64,000 nt of DNA from Paenibacillus validus NBRC 15382. GTDB taxonomy: Bacteria; Bacillota; Bacilli; Paenibacillales; NBRC-103111. Shown piece by piece: positions 53,601-62,999 of the stretch. Position numbers and translations under genes: made by a program. Each line of letters starts with the position of its first letter. The stretch's first letter is position 1. The stretch is from positions 1 through 64,000 of the forward strand of contig NZ_BIMH01000014.1 in the NCBI RefSeq assembly GCF_004000985.1, given 5' to 3'. A model generated the notes under the pieces. The model was not told where the DNA came from, did not search any database, and was given only the letters and a program-made list of their open reading frames with translations.

Positions 53601-53629
53601 TTGTTACCCGGTTCCAAATAGGGCATAAT
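53601..53629 (+). promoter_or_regulatory. Candidate promoter of hemE-hemH-hemY
   Basis: TTGTTA (53601-53606) and CATAAT (53624-53629) are 17 bases apart, 41 bases before hemE. Confidence 0.5.
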
Positions 53630-53670
53630 GATACTTAGACTATGGAAGTATACGGAAAAGAGGTACGGGA

Positions 53671-54744
53671 ATGAGTTACAACGACTTGTTTATTCGCGCA
53701 TGTAAAAAGCAGCCGGTCGATAGGCTGCCGGTATGGTACATGCGCCAAGCGGGCCGCTATGACCCGGATTACCGGAAAATTAAGGAGAAGTACAGCCTGC
53801 TCGAAATTTGTACGCAGCCGGAATTGGCCGCGGAAGTGACGATGATGCCGGTGAAAAAGCTTGGCGTCGATGCGGCGATCTTGTATTCGGACATCATGAA
53901 TCCGGTCGCTTCCATCGGCATCGACTTTGACATTGTCAAAAATATCGGACCGGTCATCCATAACCCGATCCGTACGGCGGCGGATGTCGAGCGGCTTCGT
54001 CCGATTCAAGTGGAGGAGCACCTGCCGCATATTTTGCGGACGATCGAGCTGCTTGTCGCGGAGCTGGAAGTGCCGCTCATTACGTTCGCGGGGGCGCCGT
54101 TTACGATCGCCAGTTATTTGATCGAAGGCAAGCCGTCCAAAAGCTATATTCGCACCAAAACGCTGATGTACAGTGAACCGAAAGTGTGGTTCCAGCTGAT
54201 GGATAAGCTTGGGGACATGGTCATCACGTATTTGAAGGCGCACGTCGCCTCCGGGGCTAAAGCGTTCCAGTTGTTCGACAGCTGGGTGGGCGCGTTGTCG
54301 CCGGTCGACTTTCAAACGTACGTGCTGCCGACGATCAAGCGTATTTTCGATGAACTCAGCCACCTCGATCAGCCGAAAATTTATTTCCCCGGCGTCAGCT
54401 CGGGCGAACTGCTGCCCACGCTCCAGGGTGTCCAAGCCGACGTGATCGGACTCGATTGGCGGGTTTCGATTCCTGAAGGGCGGCGGCGGTTAGGCAGCCG
54501 TTATGCGGTGCAGGGCAATCTCGATCCATACGTGCTGACGGCGCCGATGAGCGTCATTCAAGAGCAGACGAAAGCCATTATCGATGCGGGCATTGAAGAG
54601 CCGGGCTACGTGTTTAATCTGGGACACGGCTTGTTCCCGGAGGCGTCGCTCGAGAAACTGAAGGAATTGACCGACTTTATTCATGCGTATTCCAGTCAAG
54701 CGATTCAACAACGCGGCACATTGAAGCAGGAAAGCGGTGTATAA
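53671..54744 (+). CDS. hemE: Uroporphyrinogen decarboxylase
   Basis: This 357-residue enzyme converts uroporphyrinogen III to coproporphyrinogen III. The N-terminal PVWYMRQAGRYDPDYR carries the substrate-binding Arg residues. LYSDIMNPVASIG and FAGAPFTIASYLIEG follow. FDSWVGALSP and GNLDPYVL are further family motifs. AGAGGT precedes the ATG. Start of the second haem operon (hemE-hemH-hemY), the usual Bacillus group moved next to hemB. Confidence 0.97.
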   Translation: MSYNDLFIRACKKQPVDRLPVWYMRQAGRYDPDYRKIKEKYSLLEICTQPELAAEVTMMPVKKLGVDAAILYSDIMNPVASIGIDFDIVKNIGPVIHNPIRTAADVERLRPIQVEEHLPHILRTIELLVAELEVPLITFAGAPFTIASYLIEGKPSKSYIRTKTLMYSEPKVWFQLMDKLGDMVITYLKAHVASGAKAFQLFDSWVGALSPVDFQTYVLPTIKRIFDELSHLDQPKIYFPGVSSGELLPTLQGVQADVIGLDWRVSIPEGRRRLGSRYAVQGNLDPYVLTAPMSVIQEQTKAIIDAGIEEPGYVFNLGHGLFPEASLEKLKELTDFIHAYSSQAIQQRGTLKQESGV

Positions 54745-54745
54745 G

Positions 54746-55687
54746 ATGAGCGAGAACCGGATTCAACGAATCGGCGTGCTGGTGATGTCTTACGGAACAC
54801 CCGAGAGCATCGATCAGATCGAAGCGTATTATACGCATATTCGCCGGGGCCATGCGCCGACGCCCGAACAGCTGCAGGATTTGAAGGATCGTTACGAAGC
54901 GATCGTCGGCGGCGTATTCCCTCTGCGCGAGAACACCGACAATCAGGTGAAGGCGCTGGAAGCGCGTTTGAACGAAAAATATCCGAACATCACGTTCGTC
55001 TGTTACCAAGGGCTCAAGCATGCGTCGCCTTTCATCGAAGACGGCGTAGAGCGGATGGTGCAAGACGGCATTACGGAAGCGGTGGGTGTCGTACTGGCGC
55101 CGCATTATTCCGCGATGAGCGTCGGCGGTTACATCAAGCGGGCGCAGGAGAAAGCGGATGAGCTCGGCTTGAACATCGCGTTCGTGCGCAGCTATCATCT
55201 GCATCCGAAGCTGATTGAAGCGCTGGCGCTGCGGGTGGAGGAAGCGTTGGCCCGTTTTGAGGTGCCGAAGGAGCGGGTGCAGGTGCTGTTTACCGCGCAC
55301 AGCTTGCCTGAGAAAATACTGGAAATGAAGGACCCTTACCCGGAGCAGCTGCTCGAGACGTCGAGGGCGATTGCGGACAGAACCGGCATTACGCAGTGGC
55401 AATTCGGCTGGCAAAGCGCAGGCCAAACCGGCGTACCGTGGCTCGGACCGGACATTTTGGATGTCTTGCGTACGATCAAGCAGGAAGAACGCGCGCAGCA
55501 TGTGCTCGTATGTCCGGTCGGCTTCGTGTCCGACCATTTGGAGGTCTTGTACGACCTTGACATCGAAGCGCAAAAAGTAGCGCGGGAGCTCGGCATTCAG
55601 CTGGAGCGGACGCGTTCGCTCAATACCGATCCGCTATATATGGAGACCTTGAGCGACGTCGTGTACGCCCTCGCCCGGAAGGACTGA
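54746..55687 (+). CDS. hemH: Coproporphyrin III ferrochelatase (HemH/CpfC)
   Basis: This 313-residue class I ferrochelatase of the Firmicute type inserts iron into coproporphyrin III. It has GVLVMSYGTPESIDQIEAYYTHIRRG at the start, LAPHYSAMSVGGYIKRA with the metal-binding His, TAHSLPEKI and VCPVGFVSDHLEVLYD with the catalytic Glu. The ATG at 54746 begins one base after the hemE stop; a GTG at 54737 inside hemE is an alternative giving three more residues. Confidence 0.95.
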   Translation: MSENRIQRIGVLVMSYGTPESIDQIEAYYTHIRRGHAPTPEQLQDLKDRYEAIVGGVFPLRENTDNQVKALEARLNEKYPNITFVCYQGLKHASPFIEDGVERMVQDGITEAVGVVLAPHYSAMSVGGYIKRAQEKADELGLNIAFVRSYHLHPKLIEALALRVEEALARFEVPKERVQVLFTAHSLPEKILEMKDPYPEQLLETSRAIADRTGITQWQFGWQSAGQTGVPWLGPDILDVLRTIKQEERAQHVLVCPVGFVSDHLEVLYDLDIEAQKVARELGIQLERTRSLNTDPLYMETLSDVVYALARKD

Positions 55688-55691
55688 CACC

Positions 55692-57137
55692 ATGGACACC
55701 AAACCGCATGTGGTCGTCATCGGCGGCGGGATTACCGGACTAAGCGCCGCTTATTATTTAAAGAAGCAGATGGAAGAGACCGGGCAGGCTTGCCGGATTA
55801 CCGTCATGGAGAAGAGCGACAGATTCGGCGGCAAGATCAGCACGCTTCGGCGGGACGGCTTCGTCATCGAGAAGGGGCCGGATTCCTTTCTCGCCCGCAA
55901 GCCCGCGCTGGTCGAGCTGGCGCGCGAGCTGGGACTCGAGGATCAATTAACGGGAACGAATCCGAATGCGAAAAAGACATACATTTTATCGCGGGGCAAG
56001 CTGCACCGGATGCCACCGGGCTTAATGCTCGGCATTCCGACTGAAATTATGCCGTTTATGCGGACCGGCCTGCTTTCGCCCGCAGCTAAAGCGCGTGCGG
56101 CGCTTGACCTGGTGCTGCCCAAACGGACGGCGGACGAAGACGAATCGCTCGGCCACTTCCTGGAACGCAGGCTCGGCTCCGAGGTGCTTTCGCAAATCGC
56201 CGAGCCGCTGCTGGCCGGTATTTATGCCGGGAACACGTATGATTTGAGCGTGAAGGCGACGTTCCCTCAATTTCATAGCATCGAGCAAAAACACCGCAGC
56301 CTGATTCTCGGGATGATGAAAAACCGGAAAGAAGGCGGCGAGGAAAGCCGGACGCTGCCGGAATCGGCGCGGAATACGACGTTCCTCACCTTCAGAGAAG
56401 GATTGGAGACGATCGTACACGGTTTGTTGGATGCGCTGGACAACGTGCGTTTCGTGAAACAATGCGGCATTGCCAAACTCGAGAAAGCGGCGGACGGACG
56501 CGGTTACCGGCTGACCCGCGAGGACGGCGAGATCGAGGAGGCCGACGGCGTCATCCTGACGCTCCCGGCTTACGCCGCCGCCGATCTGCTGGCGGCTTCG
56601 AAACCGGAAGCGCAGGAGCTGCGGAAGGTCGACTATGTATCGGTCGGCAACGTCATCCTTGCTTATGATGAGAAGGATATGAAGCGGGAGCTGGACGGAT
56701 CCGGCTTCGTCGTGCCGCGCAGGGAAGGGCGCTTCATCACGGCCTGCACCTGGACCTCGAAGAAATGGCTGCACACCGCTCCTGACGGCAAAGCGCTGCT
56801 GCGCTGTTATGTCGGCCGCTCGGGCGACGACCGCTGGCTGCACATGTCCGAGGACGAAGTCGTCCGGGCGGTGCGCCAGGATCTGAAGGCGACGATGGGC
56901 ATTACGGCCGAGCCGTTATTCACGGAGCTGACGCCGCTGATGCACTCGATGCCGCAATACCCGGTCGGCCATCTGGATCGGATTCGCCGTATACGCGAAG
57001 GATTAGCGAAGCGGATGCCGGAGGTGCTGATTACGGGAGCCGCGTTCCACGGCGTCGGTCTTCCCGATTGCGTGAAGCAGGGCAAAGAATCGGCGCTGGA
57101 GCTTTCCCGGCTGCTTAAAGAAAAAAGCCCGGTGTGA
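55692..57137 (+). CDS. hemY: Coproporphyrinogen III oxidase, FAD-dependent (HemY/CgoX)
   Basis: This 481-residue flavoprotein has the FAD-binding [17 protein letters not shown] and [20 protein letters not shown] and the C-terminal [22 protein letters not shown] are typical of the HemY family. In Firmicutes it oxidises coproporphyrinogen to coproporphyrin III. It starts four bases after hemH. Its stop lies in the loop of a hairpin (57125-57148). Confidence 0.96.
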   Translation: MDTKPHVVVIGGGITGLSAAYYLKKQMEETGQACRITVMEKSDRFGGKISTLRRDGFVIEKGPDSFLARKPALVELARELGLEDQLTGTNPNAKKTYILSRGKLHRMPPGLMLGIPTEIMPFMRTGLLSPAAKARAALDLVLPKRTADEDESLGHFLERRLGSEVLSQIAEPLLAGIYAGNTYDLSVKATFPQFHSIEQKHRSLILGMMKNRKEGGEESRTLPESARNTTFLTFREGLETIVHGLLDALDNVRFVKQCGIAKLEKAADGRGYRLTREDGEIEEADGVILTLPAYAAADLLAASKPEAQELRKVDYVSVGNVILAYDEKDMKRELDGSGFVVPRREGRFITACTWTSKKWLHTAPDGKALLRCYVGRSGDDRWLHMSEDEVVRAVRQDLKATMGITAEPLFTELTPLMHSMPQYPVGHLDRIRRIREGLAKRMPEVLITGAAFHGVGLPDCVKQGKESALELSRLLKEKSPV

Positions 57138-57148
57138 GTACCGGGCTT
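57125..57148 (+). terminator. Hairpin spanning the hemY stop codon
   Basis: AAGCCCGGT (57125-57133) pairs with ACCGGGCTT (57140-57148) around a loop that includes the hemY stop. No T-tract follows on the plus strand, so it may attenuate or protect rather than terminate. On the minus strand it would be a textbook terminator, though no gene needs one there. Confidence 0.4.
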
Positions 57149-57274
57149 ATCCGCGAAGTTTGGCCAAATCCAATAGGATATCGTTCCCTGCGAGCGCGAG
57201 AATTTGCTTTTCTTGAAAATCCCGGCTCGGTTTTTCTTCGTTTTCAAGCATATTCTAGTAAAGGTGTGGATGGA

Positions 57275-58576
57275 ATGAACGAACCGCAACAACGCTTCGC
57301 AGCGCGCTCCGCGACAGCTTTTGAGGAAGCGAAACAAGTTATCCCCGGCGGAGTCAACAGCCCCGTCCGCGCATTTAAATCAGTTGGATTGACCCCCCTC
57401 TTCATGAAAAAAGGGGCCGGCTCCCGCGTTACCGATATCGACGATAACGAATTTATCGATTATATCGGCTCTTGGGGACCGCTCATTCTCGGTCATGCGA
57501 AGCCCGAAGTCGTCGAAGCGATTAAACGGGCGGCGGAGCTCGGCACGAGCTTCGGCGCGCCGACCGAGCTGGAAACGGAAATGGCCAAGCTGGTGGCGGC
57601 GCGTATCCCGTCCATTGACCTGGTGCGCATGGTCAGCTCCGGTACCGAAGCCACGATGAGCGCGCTGCGGCTTGCGCGCGGTTATACCGGGCGCAGCAAG
57701 ATCGTGAAATTCGAAGGCTGTTATCACGGCCATGCCGATTCGCTCTTGATCAAGGCGGGCTCCGGCGTTGCGACGCTTGGTTTACCCGATAGTCCGGGCG
57801 TACCGGAGAGCATTGCCGCGAATACGATTACGCTGCCGTACAACAACCTGGAGGCCGTCCGGTTGGCGTTCGAGCGATTCGGGGACGAGATCGCCGCGGT
57901 GATCGTTGAGCCGATTGCCGGTAATATGGGGGTCGTGCCGCCTGCACCGGGCTTCTTGGAAGGGCTGCGTGAGGTCACAAAGGCGAAGGGCAGCCTGCTT
58001 ATTTTCGATGAAGTGATGACGGGCTTCCGCGTCGGCTTGAACAGCGCTCAAGGGCTGTTCGGCATAACGCCGGATTTGACCTGTTTGGGCAAGGTGATCG
58101 GCGGCGGACTACCGGTTGGCGCTTACGGGGGCAAGCGGGAGATTATGGAGCAGATCGCTCCGGCAGGGCCGATTTATCAGGCAGGCACGCTGTCGGGCAA
58201 TCCGCTGGCGATGGCGGCGGGTTATACGACGCTGAAGCTGCTGGGCGAGCCGGGCGTGTACGAACAGCTCGAGCGCCGTTCCGCACGGCTGGAGGAAGGC
58301 TTCGCCGCGAATGCGCGCGAGCTTGGCGTGCCGCTGACCATCAACCGGGTAGGCTCGATGGTATGTCCGTTCTTCACGGACCAACCGGTGACCGACTACG
58401 AGACGGCCAAACGGTCCGACTTGCAGCGGTTCAACCGTTATTTTGCCGCGATGCTCGATTTAGGCGTCAGTCTTCCGCCGTCGCAGTTCGAGGGCATGTT
58501 CGTTTCGACCGCTCACAGCGAGGAAGATATTGAAGCGACGATCGAAGCGCAGCGCGAGGCTTTGAAGCGGTTATAG
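57275..58576 (+). CDS. hemL: Glutamate-1-semialdehyde 2,1-aminomutase
   Basis: This 433-residue PLP enzyme makes 5-aminolevulinate from the HemA product. Motifs: [66 protein letters not shown] and the PLP lysine in [17 protein letters not shown]. The ATG at 57275 follows AAAGGTGT and gives the family length. It lies 137 bases after hemY; whether it has its own promoter is unclear. Confidence 0.97.
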   Translation: MNEPQQRFAARSATAFEEAKQVIPGGVNSPVRAFKSVGLTPLFMKKGAGSRVTDIDDNEFIDYIGSWGPLILGHAKPEVVEAIKRAAELGTSFGAPTELETEMAKLVAARIPSIDLVRMVSSGTEATMSALRLARGYTGRSKIVKFEGCYHGHADSLLIKAGSGVATLGLPDSPGVPESIAANTITLPYNNLEAVRLAFERFGDEIAAVIVEPIAGNMGVVPPAPGFLEGLREVTKAKGSLLIFDEVMTGFRVGLNSAQGLFGITPDLTCLGKVIGGGLPVGAYGGKREIMEQIAPAGPIYQAGTLSGNPLAMAAGYTTLKLLGEPGVYEQLERRSARLEEGFAANARELGVPLTINRVGSMVCPFFTDQPVTDYETAKRSDLQRFNRYFAAMLDLGVSLPPSQFEGMFVSTAHSEEDIEATIEAQREALKRL

Positions 58577-58705
58577 TCGCAAAGCGGAGACTCGCGGTTA
58601 ACGGAACCAGGAGGCGCTGAAGTCCTTGAGTGGGGAAAGCGCAAGAGGCCGGAGCGAGCTTCCCGGCTCCCGCCCGGGCTTCGCAGCTATAGGTTCGAAC
58701 AAACG

Positions 58706-58738
58706 AAAGCCCATCCGGCGCAGGTCCGGATGGGCTTT
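58706..58738. terminator. Bidirectional terminator
   Basis: AAAGCCCATCCGG (58706-58718) pairs with CCGGATGGGCTTT (58726-58738), with T-rich sequence to the right. It lies between hemL and the converging gene at 58762. Confidence 0.8.
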
Positions 58739-58761
58739 GCTTTGCTGTTATGTATCGTACT

Positions 58762-60354
58762 TTATGGCGTCTTAATAGGCTCTGCAGCCGTTGCTGCCGG
58801 TGCAGGCGTCGCTGCCGGCGTTGTTGCGGCGTCGCCGGCTTCCACCGGCTTGGTCGCTGTCCCGCCGCCGTCGGGCGTGATTGGCTTAGCCGCCGAAGGC
58901 GCGGGCGTCGAGTCCGTTGACGGGGCAGCGCCGGCGCCTGCGGGCTTAGGCGCCGTACCGCTCCCGCCGGGCTCCGTACCCGTCTGGCCCTGCGTGCCTG
59001 CGGGCTTCGCCGGCTCGCCGCCAGAGCCCGCAGCGCCCGTGCCAGAGCCGTTTCCGGCCGAGCCGGTACCGCCGCCGCCAGCTGCCGGCTCCTTGCCGCT
59101 TGGCGCCGTCCCCGGCTTTGCCTCGCCGGACGTCCCGCTGCTCGCCGGGGCTTTGCCGCTCGTATCGGGCTTGGCCGGTTCCGTCTTCGGCGCAGGCGCA
59201 GGCGGCTTCGTTTCCGTCGCCGGTTTGGGGGTCGTCGTCTGGCCCTTCGCCCGCTTCTCCGCCTGCTCGCGCAAGAAGTCGGGATGGTCGTGCGACCCGC
59301 CCGCATCAATCTTGTCGATGCCGTCCCAGACGCGCGTCGCTTGCACCGAATCGGGATCGTCGTAGACGAGGAACGCTGAAGGAAGCCGGCGTTCGCCGTA
59401 ACGGCTGGAAGGCTTCGTGACGAGCTGACCGTCGACTACAAGCTCTGAGGAGGCCCCTCCGTCCAGATTGCCTGCGATAACGGCGCCTTCCGCCAGCAGC
59501 AAATCCTGCACTTCCTTCAAGGTGGCGCCGACGCTGTGCTTTTGACGTCCGTCTATAACGACGAAGATAACCGTTCCGTCGGCACGCTGCCCGACGGCGG
59601 TACGCGGCGCGCGGCCCCAGCCGCCGTCGCCGCTCGTGATCATCGGCTTGCCGTTAGCGATCAGCCGCGGATAGAACGAAACCGCTTCGGATACGCCCAT
59701 ATCGCGCAATTCGAAGGCGTCGTATTTCCCGACGACCAGATGGCCTTCCTTCGTAAAGCCGACGATGTGCTGCGGGATCGAGCCGTCCTGATCGGTAAAG
59801 ATGATGTCTCCGCCGGAGATGATCATGCCGAGTGCGGCAAAACCGTTGCCCAAGCCTTCCGGATCGTCGAAGGCGCCGCCGTTTAAGCCGGCCACAGCGC
59901 CCGTACGGTTAACCATGGACGTGATTCGTTCGCCTTCGCCGGGCTTGTTCGGGGTCATGATCTTGATCGTCGTCGGATCGTAGACATACATTTTTTTACC
60001 TTTCCAGAGCGGGCCGGAAATATCTTCGACTTTGATCAATTCATCGATGGAACGCGCTTTCCCGCTTTTTTTGCGAACGGAGACGAGCCCCAGATTTTGC
60101 TTCTCCAAGGACGCCAATTCGATATCGTCCTGCATCTTCTTCACTAGCAAATCGCGTCGTTCCGCGCCCACGAAAATCCAGGCCCAACTGCGGTGCTGCG
60201 TCGTAATGACGGTCTGTGCCATCCATTCGCGCACTTTTCCGCCAGGCGGGGTCAGGAACAAAAAGCTGGAGGTCAAAAAAGTGAGCAGCGCGATATAAAA
60301 CAACGTTCTTTTCATCAAACTCCACTGTTGGATCGCTTGCAAGCTGCCTTTCAA
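58762..60354 (-). CDS. NAGPA-domain (phosphodiester glycosidase) surface protein with Pro/Ala/Gly-rich tail
   Basis: This 530-residue protein has a short N-terminal region, one membrane helix (about 15-35) and a linker. A phosphodiester glycosidase (NAGPA, PF09992-type) domain spans about 115-325, with AVAGLNGGAFDDP, PRTAVGQRADGTVIFVVIDGR and AVIAGNLDGGASSELVVDG. This domain occurs in exopolysaccharide and spore-surface proteins. The last about 170 residues are a low-complexity Pro/Ala/Gly/Thr/Lys tail. The TTG at 60354 is preceded by AGGAGAGG. Topology suggests an anchored extracytoplasmic enzyme; substrate unknown. Confidence 0.8.
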   Translation of the reverse strand: MKGSLQAIQQWSLMKRTLFYIALLTFLTSSFLFLTPPGGKVREWMAQTVITTQHRSWAWIFVGAERRDLLVKKMQDDIELASLEKQNLGLVSVRKKSGKARSIDELIKVEDISGPLWKGKKMYVYDPTTIKIMTPNKPGEGERITSMVNRTGAVAGLNGGAFDDPEGLGNGFAALGMIISGGDIIFTDQDGSIPQHIVGFTKEGHLVVGKYDAFELRDMGVSEAVSFYPRLIANGKPMITSGDGGWGRAPRTAVGQRADGTVIFVVIDGRQKHSVGATLKEVQDLLLAEGAVIAGNLDGGASSELVVDGQLVTKPSSRYGERRLPSAFLVYDDPDSVQATRVWDGIDKIDAGGSHDHPDFLREQAEKRAKGQTTTPKPATETKPPAPAPKTEPAKPDTSGKAPASSGTSGEAKPGTAPSGKEPAAGGGGTGSAGNGSGTGAAGSGGEPAKPAGTQGQTGTEPGGSGTAPKPAGAGAAPSTDSTPAPSAAKPITPDGGGTATKPVEAGDAATTPAATPAPAATAAEPIKTP

Positions 60355-60553
60355 TATATTCCTCTCCTAATAACAGGCTTAATGCCGTATTCTATCTATG
60401 AATCTACAATATTCTATCATATCAAGGCTGCATTTAACAGCAATTGCTAGAGTTAGATGAAGGCACAATTGGCAGTGTAACCGCTTTGATAATGGGGACC
60501 GGTTTGGTAAAATAAGCTTCGGTATCTATTTATCGAGGACGGGAGCTGTACAT

Positions 60554-60712
60554 GTGTTAAAAAAATACAGTTTTTACGGAATCACGCTGGACATGCTGCT
60601 CGTATTCGGCATATTCGGGCTGCTGCTTGCACTTATCGTCGGTTACGCCTTCCTGGAACAGCGGCGCAGGAGCAAACCGCGAAGAGTCCGCGGCGGGGAG
60701 GACTCGGCATGA
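60554..60712 (+). CDS. 52-residue single-pass membrane protein
   Basis: A short frame starts with GTG at 60554, nine bases after GGGAG, and ends with TGA at 60710-60712. The product begins MLKKYSFYGITLDML, has one membrane helix (about residues 10-33) and ends in a very basic tail (EQRRRSKPRRVRGGEDSA). The stop overlaps the ATG of the pseudouridine synthase gene (ATGA), which supports real translation. I do not know the family. It is divergent from the NAGPA gene. Confidence 0.6.
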   Translation: MLKKYSFYGITLDMLLVFGIFGLLLALIVGYAFLEQRRRSKPRRVRGGEDSA

Positions 60713-61584
60713 GCGGATGGCGCAGACAAGGAGAATGGCTCGAATGGCGTGCGGCCGGCGATATCCAGGGCAGGGAGCAGGCGAGGCAGCTCGCTTCGGC
60801 TTTGATAGGTGAGAAGTGGAGCCGCACCTTGCTGCATAACGGCGGCTTGCTGTGGCAGGGCAGCCGGCTGCGGCTGCGGTTATTTCCCGAGGAGCCGAAC
60901 GTTCAAGCGGACGAGTGGACGGATATCGAGTTCTTGTATGAAGACGATTTTTGCTTCGTGGCGGATAAGCCTGCCGGGATGAAGGTACACCCGACAGCGG
61001 AAGGCGAGAAGGGGACGCTGCTGCAAGCGGCAGCCTCCAGGCTTGCCGCCGAGGGGCAGCTCTGCCGTCCGCGGCATATTCACCGGTTGGACGAAGACAC
61101 GACCGGTCCGGTGCTGTTTGCCAAGTACGACTGGGTGCAGACGATTCTTGACGCCCGGATGCGCGAGAAAAGCATCGGCCGCACGTACGTCGCCTTCGTC
61201 CAAGGCAGGCTTGCGAAAGCGAAGGGCCGGATCGACGCACCGATCGGCCGTGACCGGCATCACCCGACACGTCGCCGGGTTTCCCCGACAGGCGAGTCAG
61301 CCGTCACCTTATATGAACGGCTGGAAACGTATCCGGACGCTGCGCTCGTGCGGTTGACGCTCGAAACGGGGCGGACGCACCAAATTCGCGTGCACCTGAG
61401 TCATTTGGGTCACCCGTTGATCGGAGACGCGTTGTACGGCGGGCGGCGGGATGCCATCGGCCGTCAAGCGCTGCACGGGGAAGCGCTGGTTTTTCCGCAT
61501 CCTTTTACGAATGAGCCCGTGGCGGTTTCATCGCCTTGGCCTGCCGATTTCGGCGCACTGCAAGAACGGTTGAAAAATTTGTAG
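60709..61584 (+). CDS. RluA-family 23S rRNA/tRNA pseudouridine synthase
   Basis: This 291-residue enzyme isomerises uridine to pseudouridine in RNA. The catalytic Asp lies in HIHRLDEDTTG (RluA motif HRLDxxTSG, with Thr-Gly ending). Before it is DFCFVADKPAGMKVHPT, and after it RTYVAFVQG, LETGRTHQIRVHLSHLGHPLIGD. An S4-like N-terminal part appears degenerate. The target RNA site is unknown. Translationally coupled to the 52-residue membrane protein. Confidence 0.88.
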   Translation: MSGWRRQGEWLEWRAAGDIQGREQARQLASALIGEKWSRTLLHNGGLLWQGSRLRLRLFPEEPNVQADEWTDIEFLYEDDFCFVADKPAGMKVHPTAEGEKGTLLQAAASRLAAEGQLCRPRHIHRLDEDTTGPVLFAKYDWVQTILDARMREKSIGRTYVAFVQGRLAKAKGRIDAPIGRDRHHPTRRRVSPTGESAVTLYERLETYPDAALVRLTLETGRTHQIRVHLSHLGHPLIGDALYGGRRDAIGRQALHGEALVFPHPFTNEPVAVSSPWPADFGALQERLKNL

Positions 61585-61701
61585 TCATGCTGCTCCTCCC
61601 GAACCCATATACATGTTGTAGAGGTTGTTATATGACAATGCGGTCTAGTATCTTACTTTTCTTACGGGAAAAGGAAGTCATACGAAAGGGAGGACTTAAC
61701 C

Positions 61702-62823
61702 TTGGCAACTGATCAAAACGGATTGCGATTCGATATTTACGAGCGTGTACATTTAAGTGAGGGCGTGCTCGGCATTAAGGAGCTGGAGAGCGTCGAGCTT
61801 GTCCCGCATATTCAAGTGTTGTCTCAAGGAGAACAAGCCGTTCTGCGCGGCAATCTGCTCTTGACCGGCGCCTATGTGGATGAACAAGGCCGCGAGGCGC
61901 AAACGCTGGAGCATCTGATCCCGGTCGAAATTACGCTGCCGATGAACCGTGTTCAACGCGTTGAAGATATCGCGGTGGAAATCGAAAACTTCGACGTCGA
62001 TTTGCTGTCCGAGCGGAGCTTGAATATTACCGGCGTGTTATCGTTAAACGGTCTGGAAGTGTTCTCTTCTTCCGAAGGCGAGCGGTCCTGGAGCGAGACG
62101 GAAGAAGAGGTCGTCTTCGTACATGAAGCCCGGGTTCCACAGCGTGAGGCTGCGGCTGAACCATGGGCTGAAGAACAGGCAGAAAGAGTTGCGGAGCGGG
62201 AGCCATCGATTCTTCACTCTTCCGCAGCGGAGCCTGCAAGTCCGTTTACGTCCCGTCAAGAGGAGCGGCAGAACGGATGGACGCCGGAGGAACCCCGAAC
62301 GGAGGCGTCCGAGAAAGCGTCCGTGCAGAGCGTAGCGGCTGCTGAGCCTGCGCTTGCGCCCGAGTCTGCCCAACTAGAGCAACATGAGCAACCTGCGCAA
62401 CCTGCGGAGGAAAAGAAAGATGTGAAAGTGGGCTTCGGCATCAAGGGCTCGTCCGCCGTCGAGCCGTCTCCGGCCCCGGCACAACCGGCAAGCGGCAAGC
62501 CGTTCGGATTCACTTCGCTCGTTCAGTACGCGGCGTCGAAGTCGGAAGCGCGCGAAGCGGAAGAGGCTGCAGCCGCAGCCGCCGCAGCCGCAGCCGCAGC
62601 CGCGCAAAGCCAGGCCGACGAGAAGGTGGAGTGGAAAAACCTGCTCCCGGGCAGGCAGGGGCAGCAGGAGTTCCGGAAGCTGCGGCTGGTGATCGTGCAG
62701 AAGGAAGAAACGCTCGAAACCATTGCCAAAAAATACAATGTGAGTCCGCGGGAAATCGCGCTTCATAACCGGCTCGGCGAAAGCGAGCTGGCCGCCGGAC
62801 AAATCGTATATATCCCGAAATAA
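61702..62823 (+). CDS. spoVID: Spore coat morphogenetic protein SpoVID
   Basis: This 373-residue protein has the SpoVID layout. An N-terminal beta-rich SPOCS-type domain (about 1-125: LRFDIYERVHLSEGVLGIKELESVELVPHIQ...) is followed by a long acidic low-complexity middle and a C-terminal LysM domain (about 325-373: LVIVQKEETLETIAKKYNVSPREIALHN). SpoVID drives encasement of the spore by coat layers and binds SafA and SpoIVA. The middle contains a run of 14 Ala encoded by GCAGCC-like repeats. Lying between the haem genes and valS matches the B. subtilis hemL-spoVID-valS order. Confidence 0.92.
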   Translation: MATDQNGLRFDIYERVHLSEGVLGIKELESVELVPHIQVLSQGEQAVLRGNLLLTGAYVDEQGREAQTLEHLIPVEITLPMNRVQRVEDIAVEIENFDVDLLSERSLNITGVLSLNGLEVFSSSEGERSWSETEEEVVFVHEARVPQREAAAEPWAEEQAERVAEREPSILHSSAAEPASPFTSRQEERQNGWTPEEPRTEASEKASVQSVAAAEPALAPESAQLEQHEQPAQPAEEKKDVKVGFGIKGSSAVEPSPAPAQPASGKPFGFTSLVQYAASKSEAREAEEAAAAAAAAAAAAAQSQADEKVEWKNLLPGRQGQQEFRKLRLVIVQKEETLETIAKKYNVSPREIALHNRLGESELAAGQIVYIPK

Positions 62824-62844
62824 CGGCGCGCACCCAAAACAATG

Positions 62845-62885
62845 CGTCCGGACAGCCTGAAGCAGGCTTGTCCGGGCGTTTTTTT
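62845..62885 (+). terminator. Terminator of spoVID
   Basis: CGTCCGGACAGCCTG pairs with CAGGCTTGTCCGGGCG with one bulge, followed by T7. Confidence 0.88.
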
Positions 62886-62949
62886 GGTTATACTGATCGG
62901 ATGGAGGTTCGCGGCCCGGAAAGTGGATGGTATTAAACGCGGCCTCGTA

Positions 62950-62978
62950 TTGACTCTGCCGTTGCGATTGTTTATCAT
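62950..62978 (+). promoter_or_regulatory. Sigma-A promoter of the valS leader
   Basis: TTGACT (62950-62955) and TATCAT (62973-62978) are 17 bases apart, just before the T-box RNA. Confidence 0.7.
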
Positions 62979-62999
62979 AATACGCATAAGATGCTGTAA

